A stretch of 45,864 nt of DNA, from NCBI GenBank assembly GCA_016185015.1, contig JACPOI010000027.1:1-45864 (forward strand). Reading direction: 5' to 3'. The stretch's first letter is position 1; every line of letters starts with the position of its first letter. The notes under the pieces are model-generated. The model saw nothing but the letters and a program-made list of their open reading frames with translations, did not search any database and was not told the DNA's origin. Shown in pieces: positions 18,930 to 27,168 of the stretch. This stretch comes from Burkholderiales bacterium. GTDB lineage: Bacteria > Pseudomonadota > Gammaproteobacteria > Burkholderiales > Burkholderiaceae_C. Position numbers and translations under genes: made by a program.

Positions 18930-19574
18930 TCAATCCACCGTGCTGATCTGCTTCTCGACCGCCGCCGCCAGACGCGGGATACGACCCGCGACCAAGCGCT
19001 CGACATCAAGGCGCTTCCTGAGCGCAACCTTGGGCACCAGGACGGCAATCGGGATGTCCGCGCCGCGCTTGAGGCGCTTGATGCCCTCGGCCTTGCGGTA
19101 GCGGCGCTTGAACCCCGCCAGTGGCCGGTCGTGCTCTTTGATGTTCTCGGCCATCAGGACGATGTTTCCCTTCGCGTTCTTGATGAAATAGGCATTGCCG
19201 CCGCGCATCAGCTCGGCCACCTGCGCCTTGAAGCGCTTGCGGCCAACCCGACCGTTCAGTGGAATCAGCATCCGCCCGGCAATCTGGCCGCCGGTTTCGT
19301 GCATCCCCGACCACGGAATGCGCGAGCCCACGTAGAGCGCTGGCAATCGGTTCGGGTCTTTGTCCAGCACCTTGGCGCTGAAGCCCTTGAGGAAGGACTT
19401 CTTGACCACGGCCATCTGGCTGGCGACGTGGCTGCGCACGTCCTGCTTGAGTTCGACTGCCTCGCTGGCAATCGCCCGAGACACCGCCTTCTTGACCTTG
19501 TCGCGGAACTCGCCGCCCCAACGGCGCAACTGCGCCTGGGCGGCTGCGCTATCGATCTGGATGGAAATGCGCAT
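18930..19574 (-). CDS. DUF6441-like minor tail protein
   Basis: This 214-aa protein starts at ATG 19574 and ends 3 bp before the tape measure start. It is basic (many Lys/Arg), with RISIQIDSAAAQAQLRRWGGEFRDK at the N-terminus and a central VGSRIPWSGMHETGGQIAGR stretch that resembles minor tail proteins grouped as DUF6441. Position between the G/GT-type chaperones and the tape measure is conserved in related prophages. It probably joins tail tube or tape measure assembly. Function not known biochemically. Confidence 0.7.
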   Translation of the reverse strand: MRISIQIDSAAAQAQLRRWGGEFRDKVKKAVSRAIASEAVELKQDVRSHVASQMAVVKKSFLKGFSAKVLDKDPNRLPALYVGSRIPWSGMHETGGQIAGRMLIPLNGRVGRKRFKAQVAELMRGGNAYFIKNAKGNIVLMAENIKEHDRPLAGFKRRYRKAEGIKRLKRGADIPIAVLVPKVALRKRLDVERLVAGRIPRLAAAVEKQISTVD

Positions 19575-19579
19575 GATCG

Positions 19580-20181
19580 TCAGGCACGGTCGGCGGCTTT
19601 GTCGGTGAGTCGGTCGAGGGTTTGGTCGAGGTGGCGGGCATCGCCGCGCGTGCCGATGGCAATCACGGACAGCAGCCGTGCATCGCGGGCCGCATCGGTG
19701 CGCGCCGTCGCTGCGACGAAGCCGCGCACCTGCGCCAACGTGTAGTCGAGGATGTCCGGCAGGCGGTGGCCGTGCTCGATCAGGTTCTGGACGGCATCGA
19801 ACCAGCCACCGCTTTCACGATGGGCGGCAGCTTCACTTGGCCGAACAGACCGTCGAGCTTCGGAATCACCGTCCGGGTAAAAAAATCGGCGTTCACCTCG
19901 ATCACCTTGGCCGCCAGCAGGATTGCCTCGTCGGCAGCCAGTTCGTCGACCCACGCCCGAGGCTTGCCGACGGCAATGGCGATGGCCGACAGCAGGTCGT
20001 CGCCGCGCTCGCCGAACAACGCCAGCCAGTCGATGTCGGAGGCAGTGAGCTGCTGCATCACCGGCGAGATCGCCCGCAAGAAACCGGGCATCTGCCCGAC
20101 CTTCAGCGGTTTGATGGCCAGCGGCTCACCGTCGATCACCAATTCGACCGCCTGCGGAATCAGGGTGTCCAAGTCACTCAT
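19580..20181 (-). CDS. Predicted G-T frameshift product, tail assembly chaperone
   Basis: If ribosomes shift -1 on the T7 tract at 19879-19885, 101 G codons are joined to 99 codons of the overlapping frame, giving a product of about 200 aa. The T part contains a convincing protein-like segment (FDAVQNLIEHGHRLPDILDY, then LAQVRGFVAATAR) that has no plausible start codon or ribosome site of its own. In lambda-like phages the low-abundance GT fusion bridges tape measure and tube protein. The stretch directly after the slip reads less like natural protein, so a shift nearer the G stop cannot be excluded. Confidence 0.65.
19780..20181 (-). CDS. Tail assembly chaperone, G-like
   Basis: This 133-aa protein starts at ATG 20181 (MSDLDTLIPQAVELVIDG). 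It lies between the tail tube and the tape measure, the position of lambda gpG. It binds the tape measure during tail assembly in the family. The frame contains GAT TTT TTT ACC at residues 99-102, a T7 tract that allows a -1 shift into the overlapping T-like frame, which ends at 19580. No other domain is visible. Strong positional support; sequence family recognition is moderate. Confidence 0.75.
   Translation of the reverse strand: MSDLDTLIPQAVELVIDGEPLAIKPLKVGQMPGFLRAISPVMQQLTASDIDWLALFGERGDDLLSAIAIAVGKPRAWVDELAADEAILLAAKVIEVNADFFTRTVIPKLDGLFGQVKLPPIVKAVAGSMPSRT
19879..19885 (-). other. Slippery heptamer for -1 frameshifting
   Basis: Seven T residues on the coding strand (zero frame GAT TTT TTT ACC). 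Tandem Phe tRNAs can re-pair after slipping to TTT TTT, followed by TAC in the -1 frame. This satisfies the X XXY YYZ rule. Confidence 0.6.
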
Positions 20182-20193
20182 GGCTCACTCCGA

Positions 20194-20946
20194 TCAGAGT
20201 TGCACGATGCGGCCGAACTGGCCCAACACCGCGTCGAATGGCTTGGTGGTGTCGGCCAGCAACGAGCCTTCCAGCTCGAACTTGTTGTACTCGTCCGAGA
20301 TGAAGGAGATTTCCTTCAGCGGATCGAAGGCCACGCGGTAGAGCTCGACCAGCACCTTGGCATTGCCCTGAGCCGTGTTGATGCCTTCGAGCCGCAGGAA
20401 GCGTTCCGGCAGCGCCTGCGTGAAGATGCCGATCTCGGTGGCCACACCGTAGGCGTAACTGGCCTTGAACGGCGCAGTGAAGCCGGTGGTATCCAGAAAC
20501 TGGAGGGCACCGAAGTCGGAATCAGCCGTGTAGTTCGTGCCCAAGGCCAGGGTCGCGGGCGTGCCTGCCGAATCCGTCACGACCAAGGACGACACCTTGG
20601 GGTGGGCGAGGAAGTAGCGGTCGCCCGCAATCGGCGTGACACCGCCCACCGGTTCGGCGGTGACCGTGCCCGGCGTGCCGACGACGTGGTTGCCGTAGAG
20701 AGCCAGCGCAAGGTTCTCCTTAGTGAATTCCTCGATGGTGAGGTTCACGGTGGCGGACTTCTGCTTGACCATCCGGTGATCCAGCGAGCGCTGGCCGGTC
20801 TGGCTCTCGTAGTGCTCCAGCACGTCGGTCTTGAGGGAGAGCTTCAGCTCGGCGACGTTGCCGGGCGAACGCACTTCGATGGGAAGGCCGTCGGTGTCGC
20901 GCTTGCCGAGGAAGACGCGGCCTTGAAAACTGGCATAGGTGCTCAT
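20194..20946 (-). CDS. Major tail tube protein
   Basis: This 250-aa protein starts at ATG 20946 (MSTYASFQGRVFLGKRDTDG). It is beta-rich with LSLKTDVLEHYESQTGQRS near residue 36 and a C-terminal EISFISDEYNKFELEG segment, features common to phage tail tube proteins of the lambda gpV class. It lies upstream of the G-like chaperone, as in lambda. It polymerises into the hexameric tail tube. An internal Ig-like insertion seems present at about 90-150 (GTPGTVTAEPVGGVTP, LVVTDSAGTPATLALG). Confidence 0.82.
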   Translation of the reverse strand: MSTYASFQGRVFLGKRDTDGLPIEVRSPGNVAELKLSLKTDVLEHYESQTGQRSLDHRMVKQKSATVNLTIEEFTKENLALALYGNHVVGTPGTVTAEPVGGVTPIAGDRYFLAHPKVSSLVVTDSAGTPATLALGTNYTADSDFGALQFLDTTGFTAPFKASYAYGVATEIGIFTQALPERFLRLEGINTAQGNAKVLVELYRVAFDPLKEISFISDEYNKFELEGSLLADTTKPFDAVLGQFGRIVQL

Positions 20947-21146
20947 TGCTTGGGTTCCTTGCGTTGGAGGGGTTTGGGTTCGGGAATGGGTTCAGCGGTT
21001 GGGGCGGTCGGCTCCGGCGTGGCGATGTCGTGCGAGATCAACCAGTCGGCTGATGTCGCGTCGATCTCGATCCGGTCACCGACGCCATAGGTCTTGCCCG
21101 CGTGGGTGTGCGGGCGCGTCAGGACAAGTTGGGTCATAGGTGTCAT
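20943..21146 (-). CDS. Small phage protein, DUF7210-like
   Basis: I choose ATG 21146, which forms an ATGA overlap with the preceding stop (67 aa). The N-terminal half (RPHTHAGKTYGVGDRIEIDA, then WLISHDIA) is a small compact domain seen next to tail tube genes; the tail is Pro/Glu/Lys-rich (PIPEPKPLQRKEPKQ). Function unknown; a small connector or assembly factor is plausible. Confidence 0.6.
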   Translation of the reverse strand: MTPMTQLVLTRPHTHAGKTYGVGDRIEIDATSADWLISHDIATPEPTAPTAEPIPEPKPLQRKEPKQ

Positions 21147-21589
21147 CCAAGGGTTGAAAGGTCGTTGGCCAGCGTCCGGTACGTCAGCCGATAGCGCGCC
21201 GGGAGGGCCACGGCCACCGCATCGGCGTCCTCGACCTCCCACTCGCTTTCCTGCTCACGGATGCCCAGCGCCAACCCACCAAACGTGCCGTCCGCGAACA
21301 AGGCGGCGTGCGCGGCGGTAAGCAGGCGGTCGGCTTCGGTTTCGGGAGACGCGGGGGGAACGGCACGGGCCAGCGCCACGACGCGAACGGTCAGTTCGCG
21401 TGTGACGCGGTCGTTGGCGCGCTCGGTGATGGACTCCGACTCCGGATACACCGCGAGCGCCGGGCAAAGTTCGCGGCTGATGGCCACCGTGGGCGACCGG
21501 TGCAGCGTGGCCCCGAGCCCTTCGACTGCGGGACGGGCAGCCGCCATCACCGCCAGCAGAATCCGCTCGCGGATGGAGTTATCTGCCAT
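21143..21589 (-). CDS. Tail terminator/minor tail protein, gpU-like position
   Basis: I choose ATG 21589 (148 aa, MADNSIRERILLAVMAAARP); the longer frame is antisense to the neighbour. The RELTVRVVALARAVPPASPE and WEVEDADAVAVALPARYRL stretches resemble tail completion or terminator proteins. The position, between a head-tail joining gene and the tube gene, equals lambda Z/U. It probably caps the tail tube at the head-proximal end. Confidence 0.65.
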   Translation of the reverse strand: MADNSIRERILLAVMAAARPAVEGLGATLHRSPTVAISRELCPALAVYPESESITERANDRVTRELTVRVVALARAVPPASPETEADRLLTAAHAALFADGTFGGLALGIREQESEWEVEDADAVAVALPARYRLTYRTLANDLSTLG

Positions 21590-21593
21590 GGGT

Positions 21594-21896
21594 TTACAGC
21601 CGGGTGAGCTTGGCGCGGATCTCGGAGCCGTCACCCACGGCCCGGATGTCTCGCACCTGGAAGGACGTGCCACCGATTTCGACGACTTCGCGGGCAACAA
21701 GTCCCCCGAACGCCGTGACCGGGTAGGTCATTTCGTAGTCGGTGCTCAAGGTCAGGCCGTCGAGAAGGGACTCATCCGGCGCGGCAAAGCCGACCTGATG
21801 CCGTTGCGATGGCGCACCGTTCGACGGATACCAAAGGCATTCCTTCAGCAGCCCTGCGTTCGCGGCCGACTCATAGATCTGAGCGACCAGACTCAT
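21594..21896 (-). CDS. Head-tail joining protein, gpFII-like
   Basis: The start is ATG 21896 in an ATGA overlap with the capsid stop (100 aa, MSLVAQIYESAANAGLLK). It is a small beta-rich protein ending GGTSFQVRDIRAVGDGSEIR. Size and position directly after the capsid gene match lambda gpFII, which completes the connector for tail attachment. Sequence similarity is only suggestive. Confidence 0.62.
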   Translation of the reverse strand: MSLVAQIYESAANAGLLKECLWYPSNGAPSQRHQVGFAAPDESLLDGLTLSTDYEMTYPVTAFGGLVAREVVEIGGTSFQVRDIRAVGDGSEIRAKLTRL

Positions 21897-22912
21897 ACGC
21901 CAGCGCCCATGACCAGCTTGACCAGCAGCGCCGGGCGGTGGCACAGCGGCAGCGGGTTGGCCTGCGTGTGCAGATCGGTGCCCCGGTCGAACTTGCGAGG
22001 CTCCTGCTTCGCGTACAGCGGCAGCGCCACCGTGTTGGCCGTCTCGTTGAAGTCGGCAGGCGCGTAGTAGGTGGCAAACGTGTCCATCGTGCCCAGCGGC
22101 AGGATGTGGCCCTCGTCGGGTTCGACGAATCGGCGCACGGCACTGCCCGGCGCGACAGCCCGGCCACGATGTTCCTCGAACGTGATCCCGGCGAAGGTGA
22201 AGCCAGCGCGCATATCGGTGCGAAGCGCCTGCCCATCCTGCCAGCGGTCGTAGGCGGCCTTGACCTCATCGTGCCCGGTGAGCGCGTCGAAGAAGTCCTC
22301 GCCGACGAAGGCGTGCAGGCCGCTCATTCGTTCGCCCTGCAGGTTGTCCTCGACATAGCGGACGACGTCCAGACAGGCCTTCTTCACGTCCCAGCCGTTG
22401 GCCGGGTCGGCGATGTTGAAGGTGAAGGTCTTCGGCGTGATCTCGAACTCGTTGTAGAGGTCATAGATCACGCTGCCGTCGGCGTCCAGAATTTGACCCT
22501 TGAGCGCGCCGAAGCGCAGATGCTCCAGCGTGATCGCGTGCTTGTTGCGCATCGTCTGCAGGTGCTGCGCCATCACGCCCGCCACGGTCTGCAGTTCCGT
22601 TTCCGACCCGAAGGCGCGGATGCCCTGGACTTCCTCGGGAAGGATCACGTCGTCGTGCGGGATGTGAGGGATGGTGAACGAGCGCACCTTGCGCTTGCCG
22701 CGCACGCCAACGGTGCCCGGCGAGCCCGGGGGCATCGTCGGCAACAGGGTGAGCACGCCGTTCTGCTCCTCGACGATCACCGAGCGAAAACGCTGCGGCT
22801 TGTCGACAAACAGGCCCATCGCGCCCAGGCGGTCGTAGTTGTTGGGCAGGAAGTTGATGGCGGCGGTGAGTGCCGACATCGAGAAGGCGGGGTTTTCGAA
22901 GATGTTCTGCAT
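21893..22912 (-). CDS. Major capsid protein, lambda gpE family
   Basis: I choose ATG 22912 (339 aa, MQNIFENPAFSMSALTAAIN), 2 bp after the decoration gene's stop. Family features are clear: LPNNYDRLGAMGLF, FTIPHIPHDD near residue 85, and GLHAFVGEDFFDALTGHDEV near 205. It forms the HK97-fold shell. The neighbours (gpD upstream, gpFII-like downstream) reproduce lambda order. High confidence. Confidence 0.93.
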   Translation of the reverse strand: MQNIFENPAFSMSALTAAINFLPNNYDRLGAMGLFVDKPQRFRSVIVEEQNGVLTLLPTMPPGSPGTVGVRGKRKVRSFTIPHIPHDDVILPEEVQGIRAFGSETELQTVAGVMAQHLQTMRNKHAITLEHLRFGALKGQILDADGSVIYDLYNEFEITPKTFTFNIADPANGWDVKKACLDVVRYVEDNLQGERMSGLHAFVGEDFFDALTGHDEVKAAYDRWQDGQALRTDMRAGFTFAGITFEEHRGRAVAPGSAVRRFVEPDEGHILPLGTMDTFATYYAPADFNETANTVALPLYAKQEPRKFDRGTDLHTQANPLPLCHRPALLVKLVMGAGV

Positions 22913-22914
22913 GG

Positions 22915-23295
22915 TCAGACTCCTTGGCGAACGAGGACACCCAGCGCCTTGAGCTGGGCAATGGCCGCCTGCTGTTCGGCGGTGGTGATGCCGGTGGGCC
23001 ACTGCAACGCGTGGTCGGCGACGATGGCGTGACGCGCCACCATCAGACCGTCCGGGCGTTCGGCCAGGGCGGCATCGACGGCCTGCATCAGCACGCCAGC
23101 GGCGTACTGGCTGCCGTCGGTGGCAGAGGGGTCGATCTGCTTGACCTTGCCGGTGGCAGTGACCATCCCGACGACCGCGCCCAGCGGCAGGGTCTGACCT
23201 GCGACCACGGTGACGCGGTCGCGCGAGTAGAGGTTCGGGGCCTCGTACTTGAGCAGGTCGCCCAAGTTCATCGATTCAGAAAAAACGGTGGGCAT
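22915..23295 (-). CDS. Head decoration protein, gpD family
   Basis: This 126-aa protein starts at ATG 23295. It carries the family pattern (LGDLLKYEAPNLYSRDRVTV, AGQTLPLGAVVG, ATDGSQYAAGVL, ARHAIVADHALQW). gpD trimers stabilise the expanded capsid in lambda. It lies between the protease/scaffold gene and the capsid gene. High confidence. Confidence 0.9.
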   Translation of the reverse strand: MPTVFSESMNLGDLLKYEAPNLYSRDRVTVVAGQTLPLGAVVGMVTATGKVKQIDPSATDGSQYAAGVLMQAVDAALAERPDGLMVARHAIVADHALQWPTGITTAEQQAAIAQLKALGVLVRQGV

Positions 23296-23296
23296 C

Positions 23297-23638
23297 TCAG
23301 ATCTCCTTCTTCAGTGATGCGGACTTGGCCGCGAGCTGCTTCGCGGCATCGAGCAGCGGGTTGCTCGTGGATGCAGCAGCATCGGGAGCAATGCGGCTGA
23401 CGATTTCGGGGGACGCTTCGGCCTTCGCCGCCAGCAACTGGCTGCGTACCTTGGCGGGTGATGCCTTCGCTTCGAGGAAGCCCGCGATCAGGTCGGTGCG
23501 CCCGGCCAGGGTGCAGGTCTGGGCGACCTCAATCGCGTCGGCCACGGTCATGGCGGTGGCGGCCGCCGGTTGAGAAGGACTGCCAGCAGGATCAGCAGCA
23601 AGCCGATCAGGAGCAGCGGGGTCGGTTCGATCATTCAT
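23297..23638 (-). CDS. Nested scaffold protein from an internal start (Nu3-like)
   Basis: Inside the protease gene, in the same frame, an ATG at 23638 is preceded by GGAG at a 6-nt spacing. It would give a 113-aa Ala-rich helical protein (MNDRTDPAAPDRLAADPAG to SASLKKEI). In lambda the scaffold Nu3 is made in exactly this way from gene C. The ribosome site and the shift in composition at this point support it; expression is not proven. Confidence 0.55.
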   Translation of the reverse strand: MNDRTDPAAPDRLAADPAGSPSQPAAATAMTVADAIEVAQTCTLAGRTDLIAGFLEAKASPAKVRSQLLAAKAEASPEIVSRIAPDAAASTSNPLLDAAKQLAAKSASLKKEI

Positions 23639-24526
23639 TGATGACTCCATCTGGGGGTTGCTAAAAAGTCCCGAGTGGCTTGCCGCCAACTTCGGGGGTG
23701 GGGAAACGGATTCGCAGAGCTGCGCAAGTGCGTCGTCGAAGGTGCCGATGGCGTCGGCCAGCCCGATGGCCACGGCGGCTTGCCCGAAGAACAGCCCCGC
23801 CTCGGTGTCACGCACGGCAGATGCCTCGATGCCCCGGTTGCGGGCCACCGTCTCGACGAACAGGCCGTAGACGCGATTCACCTCGCCCTTGAGAAAGGCG
23901 TGGGCTTCGCTGGAAATCGGCTCGTGCGGGTTGAGATCGTTCTTGCGGTCGCCCGCAAAGACCGCCGTGTAGCGAACGCCGTCCTGGGCATCCCTCTCGG
24001 ACTGGTCGACGTGCATCGCAATGACGCCAATCGAGCCGACGCCACCGGTGCGCGACACGAACACCTTGCTCGCCGCAGATGCCAGGGCGTAGGCCGCCGA
24101 GAACGCCATGTCATTGGCCACCGCCCAGACTGGCTTGATGCTGGACGCCGCACGGAAGCGGTCGGCCAGATCGAACACGCCGCCCGACTCGCCACCCGGC
24201 GAGTCAACGTCGAGCAGGATGGCGGTGACATCCGGGCTGGCCAACGCGGCGTCCAACTGCGCGGTCAGCCCTGCGTAGCTGGTCAAACCGGATTCAGCTT
24301 CCAGGCCCACGGTGCGGCGCACCAGCGTGCCGTGGATGGGAATGACTGCGACCTTCGTCGTCTGGTTGGATGCGGGACGTGCGGGCGGCGTGAAGCCCGA
24401 GGGCGCAGCCAGATCAGCCAAGCCGATCCGGGTGCCGAGCACGGCCAGAATCACGTCAAGTTTTGGGCGATGGATCGCCAGCGGCACACCGTAGAGGCGC
24501 GCCGCCAAATGGGGCAACAAGGTCAT
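23297..24526 (-). CDS. S49-family prohead protease with C-terminal scaffold region (lambda C-like)
   Basis: This 409-aa protein starts at ATG 24526. The SppA/ClpP-like core is at about residues 58-240: AVIPIHGTLV, LLDVDSPGGESGG, the catalytic serine in NDMAFSAAYALAS (S143) and the catalytic lysine in AGDRKNDLNP (K195). The last 115 residues are Ala/Ser/Pro-rich and helical, as in the scaffold part of lambda C. It processes the scaffold and portal during prohead maturation. It lies between portal and gpD genes, in lambda order. Confidence 0.9.
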   Translation of the reverse strand: MTLLPHLAARLYGVPLAIHRPKLDVILAVLGTRIGLADLAAPSGFTPPARPASNQTTKVAVIPIHGTLVRRTVGLEAESGLTSYAGLTAQLDAALASPDVTAILLDVDSPGGESGGVFDLADRFRAASSIKPVWAVANDMAFSAAYALASAASKVFVSRTGGVGSIGVIAMHVDQSERDAQDGVRYTAVFAGDRKNDLNPHEPISSEAHAFLKGEVNRVYGLFVETVARNRGIEASAVRDTEAGLFFGQAAVAIGLADAIGTFDDALAQLCESVSPPPKLAASHSGLFSNPQMESSMNDRTDPAAPDRLAADPAGSPSQPAAATAMTVADAIEVAQTCTLAGRTDLIAGFLEAKASPAKVRSQLLAAKAEASPEIVSRIAPDAAASTSNPLLDAAKQLAAKSASLKKEI

Positions 24527-24535
24527 GGGATTCCT

Positions 24536-26047
24536 TCAGGCAGACGGTGAGTCGCCGGTTTGCGTGGTGTCTGCAGCGTTCTTGTTCGGCTCGGCGCTCC
24601 CGCCGTCCTTGGAGGTGCGGCGCGGGTCGGAGTCGAAGATCAACCCGAGGTCGTCGGCCCGCTGGTTGTCGGCGGCGATCTCGCGGTCAACGTCCTCGGC
24701 GTCGTAGCCAAAGGCGGAAATGGCTTCCGAGCGACTCATCAGTCCCGCCCGGATGGCCAGCAGCATTGCCTTGAACTCCTTCTCAGGATCGACCCACTGC
24801 CAGCCCTGGGGAATCCACTTCACCTGCAGGTACTGGCGGCGACGGGCTGGGCCGCCACGTGCGAAGCCGGGGGCTTCAATAGCACCGGCGAGCACGGCCT
24901 GCTTCATCCACGCGGCCCAAACCGGACGGCACATCTGATGCACAAGCACCCCGTGCTGCACCATCTCGCAGCGACGCCGGAACTCGAGCATCCCGGCGCG
25001 AATGGACGAGTAGTTCACGCCTGTGAGGTCGCCGGTCAACTGCTCGTAGGTGACGCCGATGGCAGCGGCGACCGCGCGGAACTGCGTGCGCAAGAACTCG
25101 CCATACGAGCCACCGACGTCGGCTGGATCAGAAAACTTGATGTCCTCGCCGGGCTCCAGAATCTGCAAGGTGCCCGGCTCCAGACCGGCCAGCGCGATGC
25201 CATCGCCATCAGCTGCACCTTCGCCCATCAGGTTGTCCTCTGGGTTCTGTCGCGTGACAAAGCCAGCGAACATCGCGGCGGTCTTTTTGCGCACCAGTTC
25301 TGCGTCGTCGTACTGGTCGAGTTCGTTGAGCTTGACCAGGGCCCGCGACAACCACGGCTCGCCCCGGATCTGGCCGGGACGCAGCACGCGGAACAGGTGG
25401 ATGACTTCCTTCGCATCGATGCGCACCGTGTCTATCCCGCCCTGGCCCGACATCGGAGCCAACCGACCGTCTTCGGGGTGCGAGCGGTACAGGTGGTAAG
25501 CGACGCGCCGCCCGAGGCTGTCGAATTCGATGCCCGAGCGCACCACATTGCCCGAAGGCAGATCGAGGTTGAGGCTGATCGGCAGATGCTCGGGCTCCAG
25601 CAACTGAAGCTGCAGAGGAACGACCAGTCCATCCTCCGGACGACGCGGGCGCAGCCGGATCAGGCATTCACCGCCTTCGAGCATCGCGCGACAGGCCAAT
25701 GCCTGCAGGCCGTAGAAATCGGTCTGTCCTGCGGCGTCGGCTTCCTCTGTCCAGTCACGCCACAGCGCCTGCACGTCGGTCTTGAAGCGCTCGTCTGCGG
25801 CCAGACTCTGCGGCTTGATGCCGGTGCCGACCGCGTTGGACACGAAGGCCTCGATCCCGGCCTGCGCCCAGGCATTGCGGCGCACGAGGTCGCGGCTCTT
25901 GATTCGCAGTTCGGTGTTGGTCGCCAGCATCGCGGCGACCGCGCCCGGGTTGCCGGGCATCCAAGCCAACGAGCGGCGACCACGGCCAGCCGCTTCGTGG
26001 ACGGGTTGCTGGCCGAACAGGCTTCGGATCTTCGAATACCAGGCCAT
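24536..26047 (-). CDS. Portal protein, lambda gpB family
   Basis: I choose ATG 26047 (503 aa), in a TGATG overlap with the gpW stop. Family features are present: ELRIKSRDLVRRNAWAQ near residue 47, the DVGGSYGEFLRTQFRAVAAA segment, and GVTYEQLTGDLTGVNYSSIR. The portal forms the dodecameric DNA entry ring. The C-terminus is acidic and low-complexity. High confidence. Confidence 0.94.
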   Translation of the reverse strand: MAWYSKIRSLFGQQPVHEAAGRGRRSLAWMPGNPGAVAAMLATNTELRIKSRDLVRRNAWAQAGIEAFVSNAVGTGIKPQSLAADERFKTDVQALWRDWTEEADAAGQTDFYGLQALACRAMLEGGECLIRLRPRRPEDGLVVPLQLQLLEPEHLPISLNLDLPSGNVVRSGIEFDSLGRRVAYHLYRSHPEDGRLAPMSGQGGIDTVRIDAKEVIHLFRVLRPGQIRGEPWLSRALVKLNELDQYDDAELVRKKTAAMFAGFVTRQNPEDNLMGEGAADGDGIALAGLEPGTLQILEPGEDIKFSDPADVGGSYGEFLRTQFRAVAAAIGVTYEQLTGDLTGVNYSSIRAGMLEFRRRCEMVQHGVLVHQMCRPVWAAWMKQAVLAGAIEAPGFARGGPARRRQYLQVKWIPQGWQWVDPEKEFKAMLLAIRAGLMSRSEAISAFGYDAEDVDREIAADNQRADDLGLIFDSDPRRTSKDGGSAEPNKNAADTTQTGDSPSA

Positions 26048-26268
26048 CAGAACCCCTTCGAGGTCGTGACCCGGATCTGGCGCGGCGCACCCGGCCATAG
26101 CCCGGTGGCGGCTGCCTGTTCCAGGATGCCGCGCTTGACCTCGCGGATCGCGGCCTTCAGTTCATCGACCGAGCGGTACTCGACGGTCTTGTCGCCGAAG
26201 CTGACGCGGCGTTCGCCCTTGGCGAGCGCGGTCTCCAATGCCTGGAGTTGGACTTCTGTGTAGGCCAT
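26047..26268 (-). CDS. Head-tail joining protein gpW
   Basis: This 73-aa protein starts at ATG 26268. It has the gpW pattern: MAYTEVQLQALETALAKGER, RVSFGDKTVEYRSVDELKAA. It binds beneath the portal to allow tail attachment in lambda. Position directly upstream of the portal gene is as in lambda. High confidence. Confidence 0.9.
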   Translation of the reverse strand: MAYTEVQLQALETALAKGERRVSFGDKTVEYRSVDELKAAIREVKRGILEQAAATGLWPGAPRQIRVTTSKGF

Positions 26269-26660
26269 CAGCGGTACACCACGAGGTTGATTTCAGAGGA
26301 GTCGTCAAATGACGCCGCAGCCGTCGCACAGGAGATGTCGACGTACTGCGCGGTCTTGAGGTCGGAGCTGGCGCGCACGATGGCAACGCGCTGCTGGCCG
26401 GTGTTGGTGCTGCTACGGGCGAGTGCCGTCCAGCAGTAATTCGCATCCGGCATCGCTACCGCGAAATGCACGCGGTAGCGGCCAGTCGCCGTGCGCACCA
26501 CGCTGGCGACGTTGAGCGCGCTGGCAATCACGACCTGACCGCCCACGTAGCCGAAGCTGACCCAAACCCGGGCAACGCCGGGATGGGTGGCGTCGATCTT
26601 GGTCTTGACCTCGAAGCCAATGCGCGCCGCCAAGGCGGCGATGCTGGACGCAAGACTCAT
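26268..26660 (-). CDS. Fibre-like virion protein inserted between terminase and gpW genes
   Basis: I choose ATG 26660, in a TGATG overlap with the upstream stop (130 aa). It begins MSLASSIAALAARIGFEV, much like its upstream neighbour (MSLATRIESLVIRVAQEF), so the two share an N-terminal helix. The C-terminal part (GRYRVHFAVAMPDANYCWTA) resembles the terminal beta domain of many phage fibre proteins. Lambda has no gene here. A capsid- or connector-attached fibre is a reasonable guess. Confidence 0.6.
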   Translation of the reverse strand: MSLASSIAALAARIGFEVKTKIDATHPGVARVWVSFGYVGGQVVIASALNVASVVRTATGRYRVHFAVAMPDANYCWTALARSSTNTGQQRVAIVRASSDLKTAQYVDISCATAAASFDDSSEINLVVYR

Positions 26661-27151
26661 CAGGCCAGCGCCCCGTCGAAGATCACGACGAAGTCGGTAT
26701 CGGTGTTGCCAACGTCGCTGGCCGCGACCGCCCCGATGTTGGTACGGGCCTGCAGCTGCTCGGCTACGGTCAAGGTCTGCGCCGCGTCGAAGCGAACACG
26801 GAGATTGACCGCAGCCAGAATCGCATCCAGACCGCTGATACCGTTCTGCAGCGCCTGCTGGATTTCCACCAGGGTGTCGTAGGCGGCGTCGGCACCACCC
26901 AGAATGTCGGCCTTGAGCGCGTCCAGCAACGACACGATCTTGTTCGACGAGTAGGTGCTGGTGGTGGCGATCTTGTTGTCGTCGATGGCCATCGCAGACA
27001 AGACGGCCGCCTTGAGCTCGTTGATGGCGGCGACCAGACTCGACTTGTCGTTGGTGGACAGGCTGGCCAGACTGCCTGCCGTCGCACGGACGTCGTTGAA
27101 CTCCTGAGCAACCCGGATGACCAGGCTCTCGATACGGGTGGCAAGACTCAT
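26660..27151 (-). CDS. Head-fibre-like protein
   Basis: This 163-aa protein starts at ATG 27151. The LSTNDKSSLVAAINEL motif near residue 31 and AAYDTLVEIQQALQNG near 89 are hallmarks of phage head or tail fibre shaft segments. The protein is helical and Ala-rich, ending in a short beta stretch. It is encoded with the next fibre-like gene between terminase and gpW, so both may decorate the head. Family recognition is by motif only. Confidence 0.6.
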   Translation of the reverse strand: MSLATRIESLVIRVAQEFNDVRATAGSLASLSTNDKSSLVAAINELKAAVLSAMAIDDNKIATTSTYSSNKIVSLLDALKADILGGADAAYDTLVEIQQALQNGISGLDAILAAVNLRVRFDAAQTLTVAEQLQARTNIGAVAASDVGNTDTDFVVIFDGALA

Positions 27152-27168
27152 GAAAACTCCTCTGAAAA

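Noticed and set aside
19678-21090. Long + strand open frame across tail tube and chaperone genes
   Set aside because: Spans several minus-strand genes and their stops; composition is that of an antisense shadow.
24560-26263. Long + strand frame opposite the portal gene
   Set aside because: No motif and no start signal; portal assignment on the other strand is firm.
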